NCBI GenBank assembly: GCA_025454565.1
Contig: JALOOE010000011.1
Location: 1-14,042 of the forward strand
Length of the DNA stretch: 14,042 bases
Direction: 5' to 3'
Source: Anaerolineae bacterium
GTDB taxonomy: Bacteria > Chloroflexota > Anaerolineae > CG2-30-64-16
Made by a program: the position numbers and the translations under genes. This document shows, in pieces, positions 1 to 6,053 of the stretch (positions are counted from its first letter, which is position 1; each line of letters begins with the position of its first letter). Under the pieces are notes generated by a model, which saw only the letters and a program-made list of their open reading frames with translations, did not search any database and was not told the origin of the DNA.

Positions 1-466
1 AAAATGCGCTCGCTGGCTCGTTCTCGGCGCGGCTCCTGACCAGTCGGCTCTTCCGCCAACGGCGTGGCCTCGGGCTGGGCTGCGAGATCGGGGGGGGCAG
101 GCGACGGTTCGGAGGCTTCGGGTGTCGCACCAGCGGCTGCGCTGGCGGGCGGCGCGGGCCGAGGCTGGGGCGACGGGACCACGCGTTCCTCAGTGACGGT
201 CAGAGTAGGCGCGATCTCACGCACGCGGCGGAGGATCTCCTCGATGATCCGTTCGCGCGCTGCCGTGTCTTCGACGGCCGGATAGCCGATCAGCAGCGAG
301 ATGATCTGATCTCGCCGACTTGGGGAGCATCCGGGGCTTCGGCGCGCGCGTCGGTCTCCCAGCGGCTGGCGAACTTGTCCAGCCCGCCGATGACAGCCTT
401 GTTGCGATAGCCTAGCTGTCGCTCCAGGCTCAGAACTTTGAGAAGTCTGGGGAATGCGTTGTTCAT
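1..466 (-). CDS. recG: ATP-dependent DNA helicase RecG, N-terminal part (partial, apparent frameshift)
   Basis: RecG unwinds branched DNA (stalled forks, Holliday junctions). Only the N-terminal extension is in the window; the wedge and helicase domains lie beyond base 1. The ATG at 466 overlaps the degV stop (ATGA), suggesting translational coupling. The first ~45 residues contain LERQLGYRNKAVIGGLDKF, which I recognise from memory as the N-terminal segment of Chloroflexota-type RecG. That frame stops at 290-292. A second frame is open from about 325 to the window edge, reading QIISLLIGYPAVEDTAARER, then a helix rich in E/R, then a Pro/Ala/Glu-rich linker. One extra C in the four-C run at 322-325 (minus-strand sense) would join the two frames exactly, so this is a 1-nt deletion, either real or an assembly error. 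The recG position downstream of degV/fakA also matches the Bacillus fakA-recG neighbourhood. The identification is good but rests on the N-terminus and synteny, because no helicase motif is visible. Confidence 0.68.
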
Positions 467-1311
467 CGGCCGCCTTCGTACACGACGATCCCCAACGCCT
501 TTGGGCCAATATGCACCGCCAGCGATGGGCCGAAGCCGATCACTGGGAACTCACGTCCTGGGTAGGTGACCTCGAGTCGTTCGAGGAGTTGGGCGGCCTC
601 GGTTTCGAAGCCATTTTGTAGCAGGAACATCTGCTCGATGCGCGAGAACTCGACGATAAAGTCGTAGAGCTTGTCGACGGCGCGCTGGTAGTTGCGCACC
701 TTTTCGATGGGTAACAGGTCACCGTCTTCCATGGTTGAGAGCGGCTTCAGGTTCAGCATGGTGCCCAACATGGTCTGCGCCGACCCGAGACGCCCCCAGG
801 CCTCCAGGTATTCCAGCGAATCGGAGAAGAAGAGCGCATACATGTGCGGAACCATGCCCCGCACGATCCGCACCACCTCTGGCAGTGGCGCGCCATCAGC
901 GGCTGCCCTGGCCGCCGCCTCAACGATCAACCCAAGCCCTACGGATGTGGTCAGGGTGTCCACGACGACAATGCGCTGCCGCCCAGCATAGGACCGGCTG
1001 GCGCGTTCTACCACTTCGGCCACGTCATTGAGCGCGCCCGATACATGGATGCAGACGATCTGATCGGTGGTCTGCGCCAAGCGCTCGAAAAGGCGTCGGG
1101 CCTGGCCAGCAGTCGGCGCGTCCACAGAGAACGATGTCGAGTTCTGCGTCATCTTGCGCAGAAATGTCTCATCGACGACGTTGGCGCGTTCGGGGTAGCT
1201 CTGTTCCCCAACGCGCACCGTCAAAGGTAGCACCTCGATGCCGAGCGCGGTGAGCAGTTCAGGATCGGGTAAGAAGACGCTGCTATCGGTAACGATTTTT
1301 ACGAGTGCCAC
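463..1311 (-). CDS. degV: DegV family fatty-acid-binding protein (FakB-like)
   Basis: DegV/FakB proteins bind a fatty acid and present it to the kinase FakA, giving acyl-phosphate for membrane lipid synthesis. The 282-residue length is typical. Family landmarks in order: IVTDSSVFLP at residues 6-15, a TSFSVDAPT segment where most members have TSxPS, HVSGALNDV, VVVDTLTTSVGLG, LEYLEAWGRLG, KPLSTMEDGDLLPIEKVR, and HIGPKALGIVVYEG at the C-terminus, the HxGP signature whose backbone contacts the carboxylate. The start is the GTG at 1311 with a GAGG ribosome-binding site 4-5 nt upstream. It follows fakA after a 53-bp gap on the same strand, and its stop overlaps the recG start. That pairing makes a FakA/FakB system the natural reading. 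The acyl-chain preference cannot be told from sequence. Confidence 0.92.
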   Translation of the reverse strand: MALVKIVTDSSVFLPDPELLTALGIEVLPLTVRVGEQSYPERANVVDETFLRKMTQNSTSFSVDAPTAGQARRLFERLAQTTDQIVCIHVSGALNDVAEVVERASRSYAGRQRIVVVDTLTTSVGLGLIVEAAARAAADGAPLPEVVRIVRGMVPHMYALFFSDSLEYLEAWGRLGSAQTMLGTMLNLKPLSTMEDGDLLPIEKVRNYQRAVDKLYDFIVEFSRIEQMFLLQNGFETEAAQLLERLEVTYPGREFPVIGFGPSLAVHIGPKALGIVVYEGGR

Positions 1312-1323
1312 AAGTCCTCACAT

Positions 1324-1364
1324 GGCGGAATCCGTAATCCACAATCCGAAATCGGCAATCCGCC
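1324..1364. repeat. Degenerate AATCC-type repeat with inverted ends between fakA and degV
   Basis: The gap between the fakA stop and the degV start consists almost entirely of a loose tandem of AATCC-containing units. It is bounded by GGCGGA (1324-1329) and its exact complement TCCGCC (1359-1364). It could form a 6-bp stem with a 29-nt loop. Such AATCC units are typical low-complexity intergenic filler in these genomes; no protein-binding or terminator function is evident because no T-tract follows. Confidence 0.55.
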
Positions 1365-3215
1365 TTACTCTGCCGAAATGATGTAGTGATAAAACGGCTG
1401 ACCGCCGCCAACGATTTCGATTTCCTGGTCCGGGAACAAGCTGCGCAATTTGACGAGCAGTGCATCCGCCTCTTGCGCGGTGACCGGCTGACCGTAGTAC
1501 AGCGTGATGATCTCGCGTTCGGCGGCGCCCATCTGGTCCAGCAGCATTTGCACGACCGCCGTGCTGTCCGGGCCTTTGGCCGTCAGTTCATCGTTGAGCA
1601 GACCGATCACATCGCCGGAGTGTACCTCGATGTCGTCGAAGCGAGCATCTTGGACGGCGATGGTGACCTCGCCCGTTTGCACGCTGGCGAGCGCTGCGGT
1701 CATGGTATAGACGTTGCGCGCCAGGTCGGCGTGGGGGTTGAGCGCCAGCAGCGCGCTGATGCCTTGGGGCACGCTCTTGCTCGGCACCACGGCTACCGAT
1801 TTGCCAGTTGCTAATGCCTGCGCTTGCTGCGCGGCCATCAGGATGTTGCCGTTGTTCGGCAGGATGATGACATGCTCGGTTGGGAGTCTGGCGATCGCTT
1901 GATAGAGATCCTGGGTGCTCGGGTTCATCGTTTGGCCGCCCGACACGATGACATGCGCGCCGAGGCTGCGGAAGACATCCCCCAGGCCTTTGCCCGGCGC
2001 AACCACAATGACACCGGGGCCATCGATGGCGGCGAGCGCGCCGCTATCGTCAGGTGTGACGGTAACGGATGCAGTGACTGAGGTCGCTGCTGCGGTCGCC
2101 GTCACTGCCGTCTCAAAGCGAGGCGGCACTGGATCATACCCTGGCCGCATCTCCGGGATGTGCATGTCGTCCATGTTCTCGACGACGACGTCGGTGACGA
2201 ACCCTAGCCCCACCGCGTATGCCAACGGCACGCCGGGGTTGGGCACGTGTACGTGAACCTTCACCAGGGTGCGATCCCCCTCCACCAGCGGACAGTCCCC
2301 CATTGCCGTGATCTGCGTGCGAATGGCGTCGACGTCGAGGCTCTTGCCTTCCACCAGAAATTGCACATCGAAGCCATGGACCAGGCTTGGGAGATCGCGA
2401 CGGCCTTTCGAGGGGCGAGCGGGCGCCGGTGCGGCCGCAATCGCTTCGGGGCGCGTGGCGGTTGAGGTTGACGCCTGCGTCGTCTCGCCGTACAGCGCAC
2501 GATACATCCCCTCAAGGATGAAAAACAGCCCCTTGCCGCCGCTGTCGACCTTGTTGGCCTGGGCAAGCACCGGCAGCAATTTGGGCGTGTTCGCAACCGA
2601 CGCATCGGCAGCGCGCACCGTTTCGGCCATGACGAAGCGCAGGTCAGCGTTGCTCTGGGCTGCCAGTTCCGCCGCCGCCGCCGCCTCGCGCACGACAGTC
2701 AGAATGGTGCCCTCGACAGGGCGATTGACGCCTTTGTAGGCGATGCGGCTCCCCTCAGTCAGAGCCGCCGCAAAACGCTGCCCGGTGATGGTGGGCTGAT
2801 CGTCCAGGCTGCGCGCAACGCCGCGGAGGATCTGCGACAGGATGACGCCGGAGTTGCCGCGTGCGCCCATCAGCGCGCCATGCGCCGCGGCCCTGGCGAC
2901 CTCGCCGACGGTGTTAGCGTTGGTGGCGATGATCTCGTGGAGCGCTGACTTCATGGTCAATAGCATGTTGGTGCCGGTGTCGCCATCGGGCACGGGAAAA
3001 ACGTTCAGCGCGTTGACGATGTCATGGTGCGCGTCGAGCCAATCCAGGCCGGCGTTGAGCAGGTCGCGAAATTCGGCGCCGCCGAGCGCGTCAACCGTCG
3101 CACCGGATGAGCGTGCGCCATCGGATGGGTGGGGGGGGCCGGCGGCCGTCATGCGTGCCGTTGAGCTATCGGCTGCTACCAAGATGGGTTCCTCCACGGG
3201 CTCGAGATCGGTCAA
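1365..3215 (-). CDS. fakA: Fatty acid kinase catalytic subunit, DAK2 domain (FakA/YloV family)
   Basis: Phosphorylates DegV/FakB-bound fatty acids using ATP. The DAK2 kinase domain spans about residues 48-245, with the Mg-ATP loop FPVPDGDTGTNM (73-84) and GARGNSGVILSQ (117-128). A low-complexity Ala/Pro/Thr linker (246-270) leads to a middle domain (about 278-360) with VKVHVHVPNPG, the paired His of the FakA metal site; the Cys usual in the GYCTEF motif of Firmicutes proteins is Asp283 here (GFDVQF). A Thr/Val/Ala linker (369-388) precedes the C-terminal domain (about 397-616), which has LPNNGNILMAA and ends in GGGQPFYHYIISAE, typical of the family. The called start is a TTG at 3215 overlapping the asp23 stop (TTGA). 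The first ~47 residues are Ser/Ala/Pro-rich and not conserved, so a later start such as the ATG at 3152 is possible. At 616 aa it is longer than the usual ~550. Confidence 0.93.
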   Translation of the reverse strand: MTDLEPVEEPILVAADSSTARMTAAGPPHPSDGARSSGATVDALGGAEFRDLLNAGLDWLDAHHDIVNALNVFPVPDGDTGTNMLLTMKSALHEIIATNANTVGEVARAAAHGALMGARGNSGVILSQILRGVARSLDDQPTITGQRFAAALTEGSRIAYKGVNRPVEGTILTVVREAAAAAELAAQSNADLRFVMAETVRAADASVANTPKLLPVLAQANKVDSGGKGLFFILEGMYRALYGETTQASTSTATRPEAIAAAPAPARPSKGRRDLPSLVHGFDVQFLVEGKSLDVDAIRTQITAMGDCPLVEGDRTLVKVHVHVPNPGVPLAYAVGLGFVTDVVVENMDDMHIPEMRPGYDPVPPRFETAVTATAAATSVTASVTVTPDDSGALAAIDGPGVIVVAPGKGLGDVFRSLGAHVIVSGGQTMNPSTQDLYQAIARLPTEHVIILPNNGNILMAAQQAQALATGKSVAVVPSKSVPQGISALLALNPHADLARNVYTMTAALASVQTGEVTIAVQDARFDDIEVHSGDVIGLLNDELTAKGPDSTAVVQMLLDQMGAAEREIITLYYGQPVTAQEADALLVKLRSLFPDQEIEIVGGGQPFYHYIISAE

Positions 3216-3571
3216 TCCGTGTCACTCAACATGCGCAGCCCTTGCACGTGGACGTTCACTTCTGCCACGGGGATGCCGAGCACCTGCTCCAGGCTGTATT
3301 TGACGCTGTTCATCACGCCGTGGGCGACCTCTGAGATGCGCGTGCCGTATTGGACGACGACGTAAAGATCGACCACCACGGAACCATCGCGCACGCTCAC
3401 GTCCACACCCCGGCCCCACCGGTCGGGCTGGAGTAGATCGGCGATGCCGCCGATAATGTTTTTGCTGGCAACGCCGACGACCCCATAGCAGCGCAGGACG
3501 GCATCGCCGGCGACCGTGGCGATGGCCCGCGGCGAAATCTCGATCCGACCTTGTTGGGTTTCTTCAGTCAT
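3212..3571 (-). CDS. Asp23/Gls24 family protein (YloU-like)
   Basis: A small 119-residue member of the Asp23/Gls24 (DUF322) family, whose genes sit next to fakA and rpmB in many Gram-positive bacteria. Visible family features: GRIEISPRAIATVAGDAVLRCYGVVGV near the N-terminus, VDLYVVVQYG in the middle, and VAEVNVHVQGLR at the end, the alternating hydrophobic strands and helix of the fold. There is no signal peptide or membrane segment, so it is cytoplasmic. The ATG at 3571 has an AGAGGTG ribosome-binding site just upstream. The stop overlaps the fakA TTG start, so the two are probably co-translated. The exact role is unknown; in Firmicutes, relatives are linked to envelope stress and membrane-associated scaffolding. 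Confidence 0.9.
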   Translation of the reverse strand: MTEETQQGRIEISPRAIATVAGDAVLRCYGVVGVASKNIIGGIADLLQPDRWGRGVDVSVRDGSVVVDLYVVVQYGTRISEVAHGVMNSVKYSLEQVLGIPVAEVNVHVQGLRMLSDTD

Positions 3572-3625
3572 GCAGCACCTCTTTCTTGAAGGCGGGGAAC
3601 CGCCGAAAACGCGTCATGCTCGGTT

Positions 3626-3654
3626 TTGCGAAATACATCCCTCTGTGCTAAGAT
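3626..3654 (+). promoter_or_regulatory. Predicted sigma-70 promoter of rpmB
   Basis: TTGCGA (3626-3631), a 17-bp spacer and TAAGAT (3649-3654) with an extended -10 TG at 3646-3647. Transcription would start near 3661, about 70 nt before rpmB. It is the only good plus-strand promoter I found in the divergent asp23/rpmB gap. Confidence 0.65.
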
Positions 3655-3729
3655 TGCCTTTGTTGTGGCCGGGCCCTCTTGGCTCGGTCATCCGTTTGTT
3701 ATGACATCGAACGATTTGGGGGGAATCCA

Positions 3730-3909
3730 ATGGCCAGGTGTGAAGTTTGCGGCAAGGGGCCGCAGTTCGGTAACAACGTCAGCCACTCGATGCGGCATAC
3801 CAAGCGACGCTTCAACGCGAACCTGCAGCGCATGCGGGTGAACGCTGATGGCGCCCAGAAGCGCATGTACATTTGTGCAAAGTGCTTGAAAACCCGCCAG
3901 AAGGTGTAG
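3730..3909 (+). CDS. rpmB: 50S ribosomal protein L28 (bL28), zinc-binding form
   Basis: Structural protein of the large ribosomal subunit. The 59-residue product starts MARCEVCGKGPQFGNNVSHS and continues with TKRRFNANLQ, both hallmarks of bL28. Two Cys pairs, C4/C7 (CEVC) and CAKC near the C-terminus, make the four-Cys zinc-ribbon form; under zinc shortage, bacteria often replace such proteins with Cys-free paralogues. The start is the ATG at 3730, preceded by a G-rich ribosome-binding site (GGGGGGAA) 5-6 nt upstream. In-frame codons back to 3679 are not conserved and are not part of the protein. It is transcribed alone from its own promoter and ended by a terminator hairpin, opposite in direction to the asp23-fakA genes with which it is co-directional in Bacillus. 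Confidence 0.97.
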   Translation: MARCEVCGKGPQFGNNVSHSMRHTKRRFNANLQRMRVNADGAQKRMYICAKCLKTRQKV

Positions 3910-3932
3910 CACAGCGTCTATATCCTATCCAG

Positions 3933-3970
3933 GCAACCGGCCGGCGGCATCACCGCCGGCTGTTGCTTTT
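3933..3970 (+). terminator. Rho-independent terminator of rpmB
   Basis: An inner 8-bp GC stem (3940-3947 with 3953-3960, loop CATCA) is extended by GCAAC/GTTGC (3933-3937 with 3962-3966) across a small bulge, followed by TTTT (3967-3970). The rpe stop codon overlaps the T-tract. No T-run follows the hairpin on the minus strand, so it should act only on rpmB transcripts. Confidence 0.85.
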
Positions 3971-4649
3971 AACCGCCCGATGTGCGCAGCGCGCTATTGG
4001 CTGCTGCGCGTAACTCGCTTATGCCGACGGCGAGACCGTGTGCGTTGCGGAAAACGTTCGTCCCGGCGACCAGCACGGTAGCGCCGGCCCTCACGACCAT
4101 CGGCGCGGTGGTCGGATCGATCCCGCCATCCACCTCGATATCCACTGTCCGCCCGGTGGCGGCGATCATCGCCGCAAGACGTGCGACCTTGTCCGTCATG
4201 GTTGGGATGTAGCTTTGCCCGCCGAAACCGGGATTCACCGTCATCACCAGCACTTGGTCGACATACGGCAGGCTCTCGCGCACCGTTTCGAGCGACGTCG
4301 CCGGATTGAGCGTCACGCCGGGCCTCGCGCCCAATGCACGAATCGCCTGGACGGTGCGGTGCAGGTGCGGACAGGTCTCTACGTGCACGGTGATGATGTC
4401 GGCGCCAGACTTGGCGAAGTCGGCCAGGAAGCGGTCGGGCGCCTCGATCATGAGATGCACATCCAGCGGCAACTTCGTCGTGCTGCGCAGAGCTGCCACG
4501 ACGGGGGGGCCGATGGTAATGTTCGGCACGAAATGACCATCCATCACATCCACGTGGATGTAGTCGGCCCCGGCGGCCTCGGCGGCGCGCACCGCCGCGC
4601 CTAACTCGGCGAAATCGGCGGCAAGGATGGATGGTGCGATTTTGACCAA
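3969..4649 (-). CDS. rpe: Ribulose-phosphate 3-epimerase
   Basis: Interconverts ribulose 5-phosphate and xylulose 5-phosphate in the pentose phosphate pathway; a cytoplasmic TIM barrel. The 226-residue length is standard. It begins MVKIAPSILAADF. The metal and catalytic residues are all present: H32 and D34 in HVDVMDGHFVPN, H65 in DVHLMI, and D174 in IEVDGGI. MTVNPGFGGQ (136-145) and the phosphate-binding VAGTNVF near the C-terminus are also intact. The start is the TTG at 4649, decided by an AGGAG ribosome-binding site six bases upstream. It is convergent with rpmB and separated from rlmN upstream by a repeat-bearing gap, so it probably has its own promoter. An unusually perfect inverted repeat lies in its leader. 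Confidence 0.97.
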   Translation of the reverse strand: MVKIAPSILAADFAELGAAVRAAEAAGADYIHVDVMDGHFVPNITIGPPVVAALRSTTKLPLDVHLMIEAPDRFLADFAKSGADIITVHVETCPHLHRTVQAIRALGARPGVTLNPATSLETVRESLPYVDQVLVMTVNPGFGGQSYIPTMTDKVARLAAMIAATGRTVDIEVDGGIDPTTAPMVVRAGATVLVAGTNVFRNAHGLAVGISELRAAANSALRTSGG

Positions 4650-4665
4650 GACGTGCTCCTACGCG

Positions 4666-4702
4666 TCACGTGCAACGCATGAAAAGGACGCGTTGCACGT
4701 GA
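4666..4702 (-). repeat. Perfect 13-bp inverted repeat in the rpe leader
   Basis: TCACGTGCAACGC (4666-4678) is exactly complementary to 4690-4702, with an 11-nt loop. It begins 16 nt upstream of the rpe TTG and 5 nt upstream of the AGGAG box. It could be an RNA hairpin next to the ribosome-binding site, or a DNA operator with the CACGTG cores. No T-tract follows, so it is not a terminator. Confidence 0.75.
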
Positions 4703-4757
4703 TTATGGCGACTCGACAGACTCCAGACTCATGCCGTTCGGCATTCGGACGTACCCA

Positions 4758-4786
4758 ATGATACAACGGAACGGGGAAAATGGCAA
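4758..4786 (-). promoter_or_regulatory. Predicted sigma-70 promoter of rpe
   Basis: On the minus strand, TTGCCA (4781-4786), a 17-bp spacer and TATCAT (4758-4763). Transcription would start near 4751, giving a leader of about 100 nt that contains the 13-bp inverted repeat. Confidence 0.5.
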
Positions 4787-4819
4787 AGACGGTGGATATG
4801 AACGGGAGAGCGGTGGAAA

Positions 4820-4922
4820 GGGAGAAAGGGAGAAAGGGAGAAAGGGAGAAAGGGCGAGCTCCCTAGCGCGCCAGTGTGGTGGCTCAGAGTCTCTCACTCT
4901 CCCACTCTCCCACTCACCCTTT
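4820..4922. repeat. Purine-arm / pyrimidine-arm low-complexity element at the rlmN 3' end
   Basis: Four perfect 8-bp units GGGAGAAA (4820-4851) plus a partial fifth are followed by about 35 bp of ordinary sequence. Then comes a pyrimidine tract of CTCCCACT-type units (about 4890-4922), roughly complementary to the first arm. The second arm supplies the last codons and stop of rlmN, whose product therefore ends in a non-conserved GTGEGMKG tail. The 8-bp unit and spacer-less tandem array rule out a CRISPR array. Confidence 0.8.
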
Positions 4923-6050
4923 CATCCCCTCTCCTGTTCCCAGTGCCGCCCGCCGCCGCAACTGTCCGCAGCCGGCGTCGATGTCGATGCCGCGGCGCAT
5001 GCGCACCGTGGCCGGGATGTGGTTGACCTCCAGGATCTTCTGGAAGGCGGTCGCGTTTTCCGGGGAGGAAGGCTGGTACGGCGATTCTGCGACGGGGTTG
5101 AGCGGGATCAGGTTGACGTGGCACAGCACGCCCTTGAGCAAGCCGGCCAGTTGCCGGGCCAGCGCCGGGGTGTCGTTGATCCCGGCCATCAGCGCGTACT
5201 CGAACGTGACGCGGCGATGCGTGCGGGCGATGTAATCCTTCACTGCGGCCAGCACCTCGGCGATCGGATAGCGGTGGTTGATCGGTACGAGCTGGGTGCG
5301 CAGGTCGTCGTTCGGCGCGTGCAGGCTGACCGCCAGGTTGATCTGGAGCGGCTCGTCAGCCATCTTGCGGATGCCCTGCGGCAGCCCGACCGTCGACAGG
5401 GTGATGTGCCGCGCGCCCAGCCCGAACGCGCCCGGGTCGGTGATGCGCCGCAGCGCTGCCCACGTGCGATCGTAGTTTGCCAGCGGTTCGCCCATGCCCA
5501 TGACGACGATGTTGGTCAGACGAAGGACCGAAGACGAAGGACCAAGGGCCATTATCGTGGCGTCATTTTCGTCCATCGTCTTTCGTCTTTCGTCATCGGC
5601 CAGCCACCGCGCCGCGGCCAACACCTGCGCCACGATCTCACCGGGGGTCAGATTGCGCGCCAGCCCGGCCTGCCCCGTAGCGCAGAAGACGCAGCCCATC
5701 GCGCAGCCAGCTTGCGTGCTGATGCAGACCGTGCTGCGCTCGTCGTACAGCATCAGCACGGTCTCGATGGTGAGGCCATCGGGCAACCGAAACAGCCACT
5801 TGGCCGTCTGAAGGTCGCTCGACCGTTGTTGGATGATCAACTTCAGCGGATCAACCCGCGTCTGAGCGGTCAGGCGCTCCCGCAGCGCTTTGGGCAGATC
5901 GGTCATCCCGGCCGGGTCGGCGGCCAGCTTCCCATAAAGCCATGCCCAGACCTGGTCGGCGCGATAGCGCGGCTGGCCCCAGGAGGCGAGCAACTGGGTC
6001 AGCTCCTCCTGGGTGAGTTCGAGCAGTGACGTTGGTTCGGATATCGGCAT
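4914..6050 (-). CDS. rlmN: Dual-specificity 23S rRNA (A2503-C2)/tRNA (A37-C2) methyltransferase RlmN
   Basis: Radical-SAM enzyme that methylates C2 of A2503 in 23S rRNA and of A37 in some tRNAs, supporting translational accuracy. The 378-residue product has the N-terminal accessory domain (RYRADQVWAWLYG, 28-40), the [4Fe-4S] motif CAMGCVFC (C116, C120, C123), and both catalytic Cys, C109 (STVCIS) and C361 (DAGCGQLR). GMGEPLANYD is at 185-194. Residues 153-178 form a charged, non-conserved insertion encoded by an imperfect inverted repeat; the flanking conserved sequence is intact and in frame, so the protein should still fold. The ATG at 6050 has an AAAGG box seven bases upstream and starts three bases after the SEC-C protein stop, so the two are probably one operon. 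The last ~10 residues come from the adjoining repeat. Confidence 0.96.
   Translation of the reverse strand: MPISEPTSLLELTQEELTQLLASWGQPRYRADQVWAWLYGKLAADPAGMTDLPKALRERLTAQTRVDPLKLIIQQRSSDLQTAKWLFRLPDGLTIETVLMLYDERSTVCISTQAGCAMGCVFCATGQAGLARNLTPGEIVAQVLAAARWLADDERRKTMDENDATIMALGPSSSVLRLTNIVVMGMGEPLANYDRTWAALRRITDPGAFGLGARHITLSTVGLPQGIRKMADEPLQINLAVSLHAPNDDLRTQLVPINHRYPIAEVLAAVKDYIARTHRRVTFEYALMAGINDTPALARQLAGLLKGVLCHVNLIPLNPVAESPYQPSSPENATAFQKILEVNHIPATVRMRRGIDIDAGCGQLRRRAALGTGEGMKG
5519..5594. repeat. Imperfect inverted repeat embedded in rlmN
   Basis: The arms 5519-5545 and 5568-5594 match at 22 of 27 positions when one is reverse-complemented, with a 22-bp spacer. The arms consist of GACGAA(A/G) units. 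The stretch is translated in frame as the extra segment of RlmN (residues 153-178). A 15-nt piece of the right arm (5580-5594) recurs exactly at 7707-7721, upstream of the chelatase gene. Confidence 0.8.
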
Positions 6051-6053
6051 TCG

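Noticed and set aside
64..285. Plus-strand reading frame of 73 residues at the window start
   Set aside because: Gly/Ala/Arg/Ser-rich translation antisense to the Pro/Ala-rich RecG linker; no conserved motif.
3679..3729. 17-codon N-terminal extension of rpmB
   Set aside because: bL28 starts at MARCEVC; the extension is not part of the family and a ribosome-binding site precedes 3730.
3572..3729. Minus-strand promoter for the asp23-fakA-degV-recG operon
   Set aside because: An operon promoter is expected here but I found no pair of boxes with acceptable sequence and spacing, so none is annotated.
4820..4858. CRISPR-like array of GGGAGAAA
   Set aside because: Units are 8 bp and contiguous, with no spacers and no cas genes nearby.
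4731..6029. 432-residue plus-strand reading frame opposite rlmN
   Set aside because: It is antisense to a clear RlmN and has no family features; it results from GC-rich codon bias.
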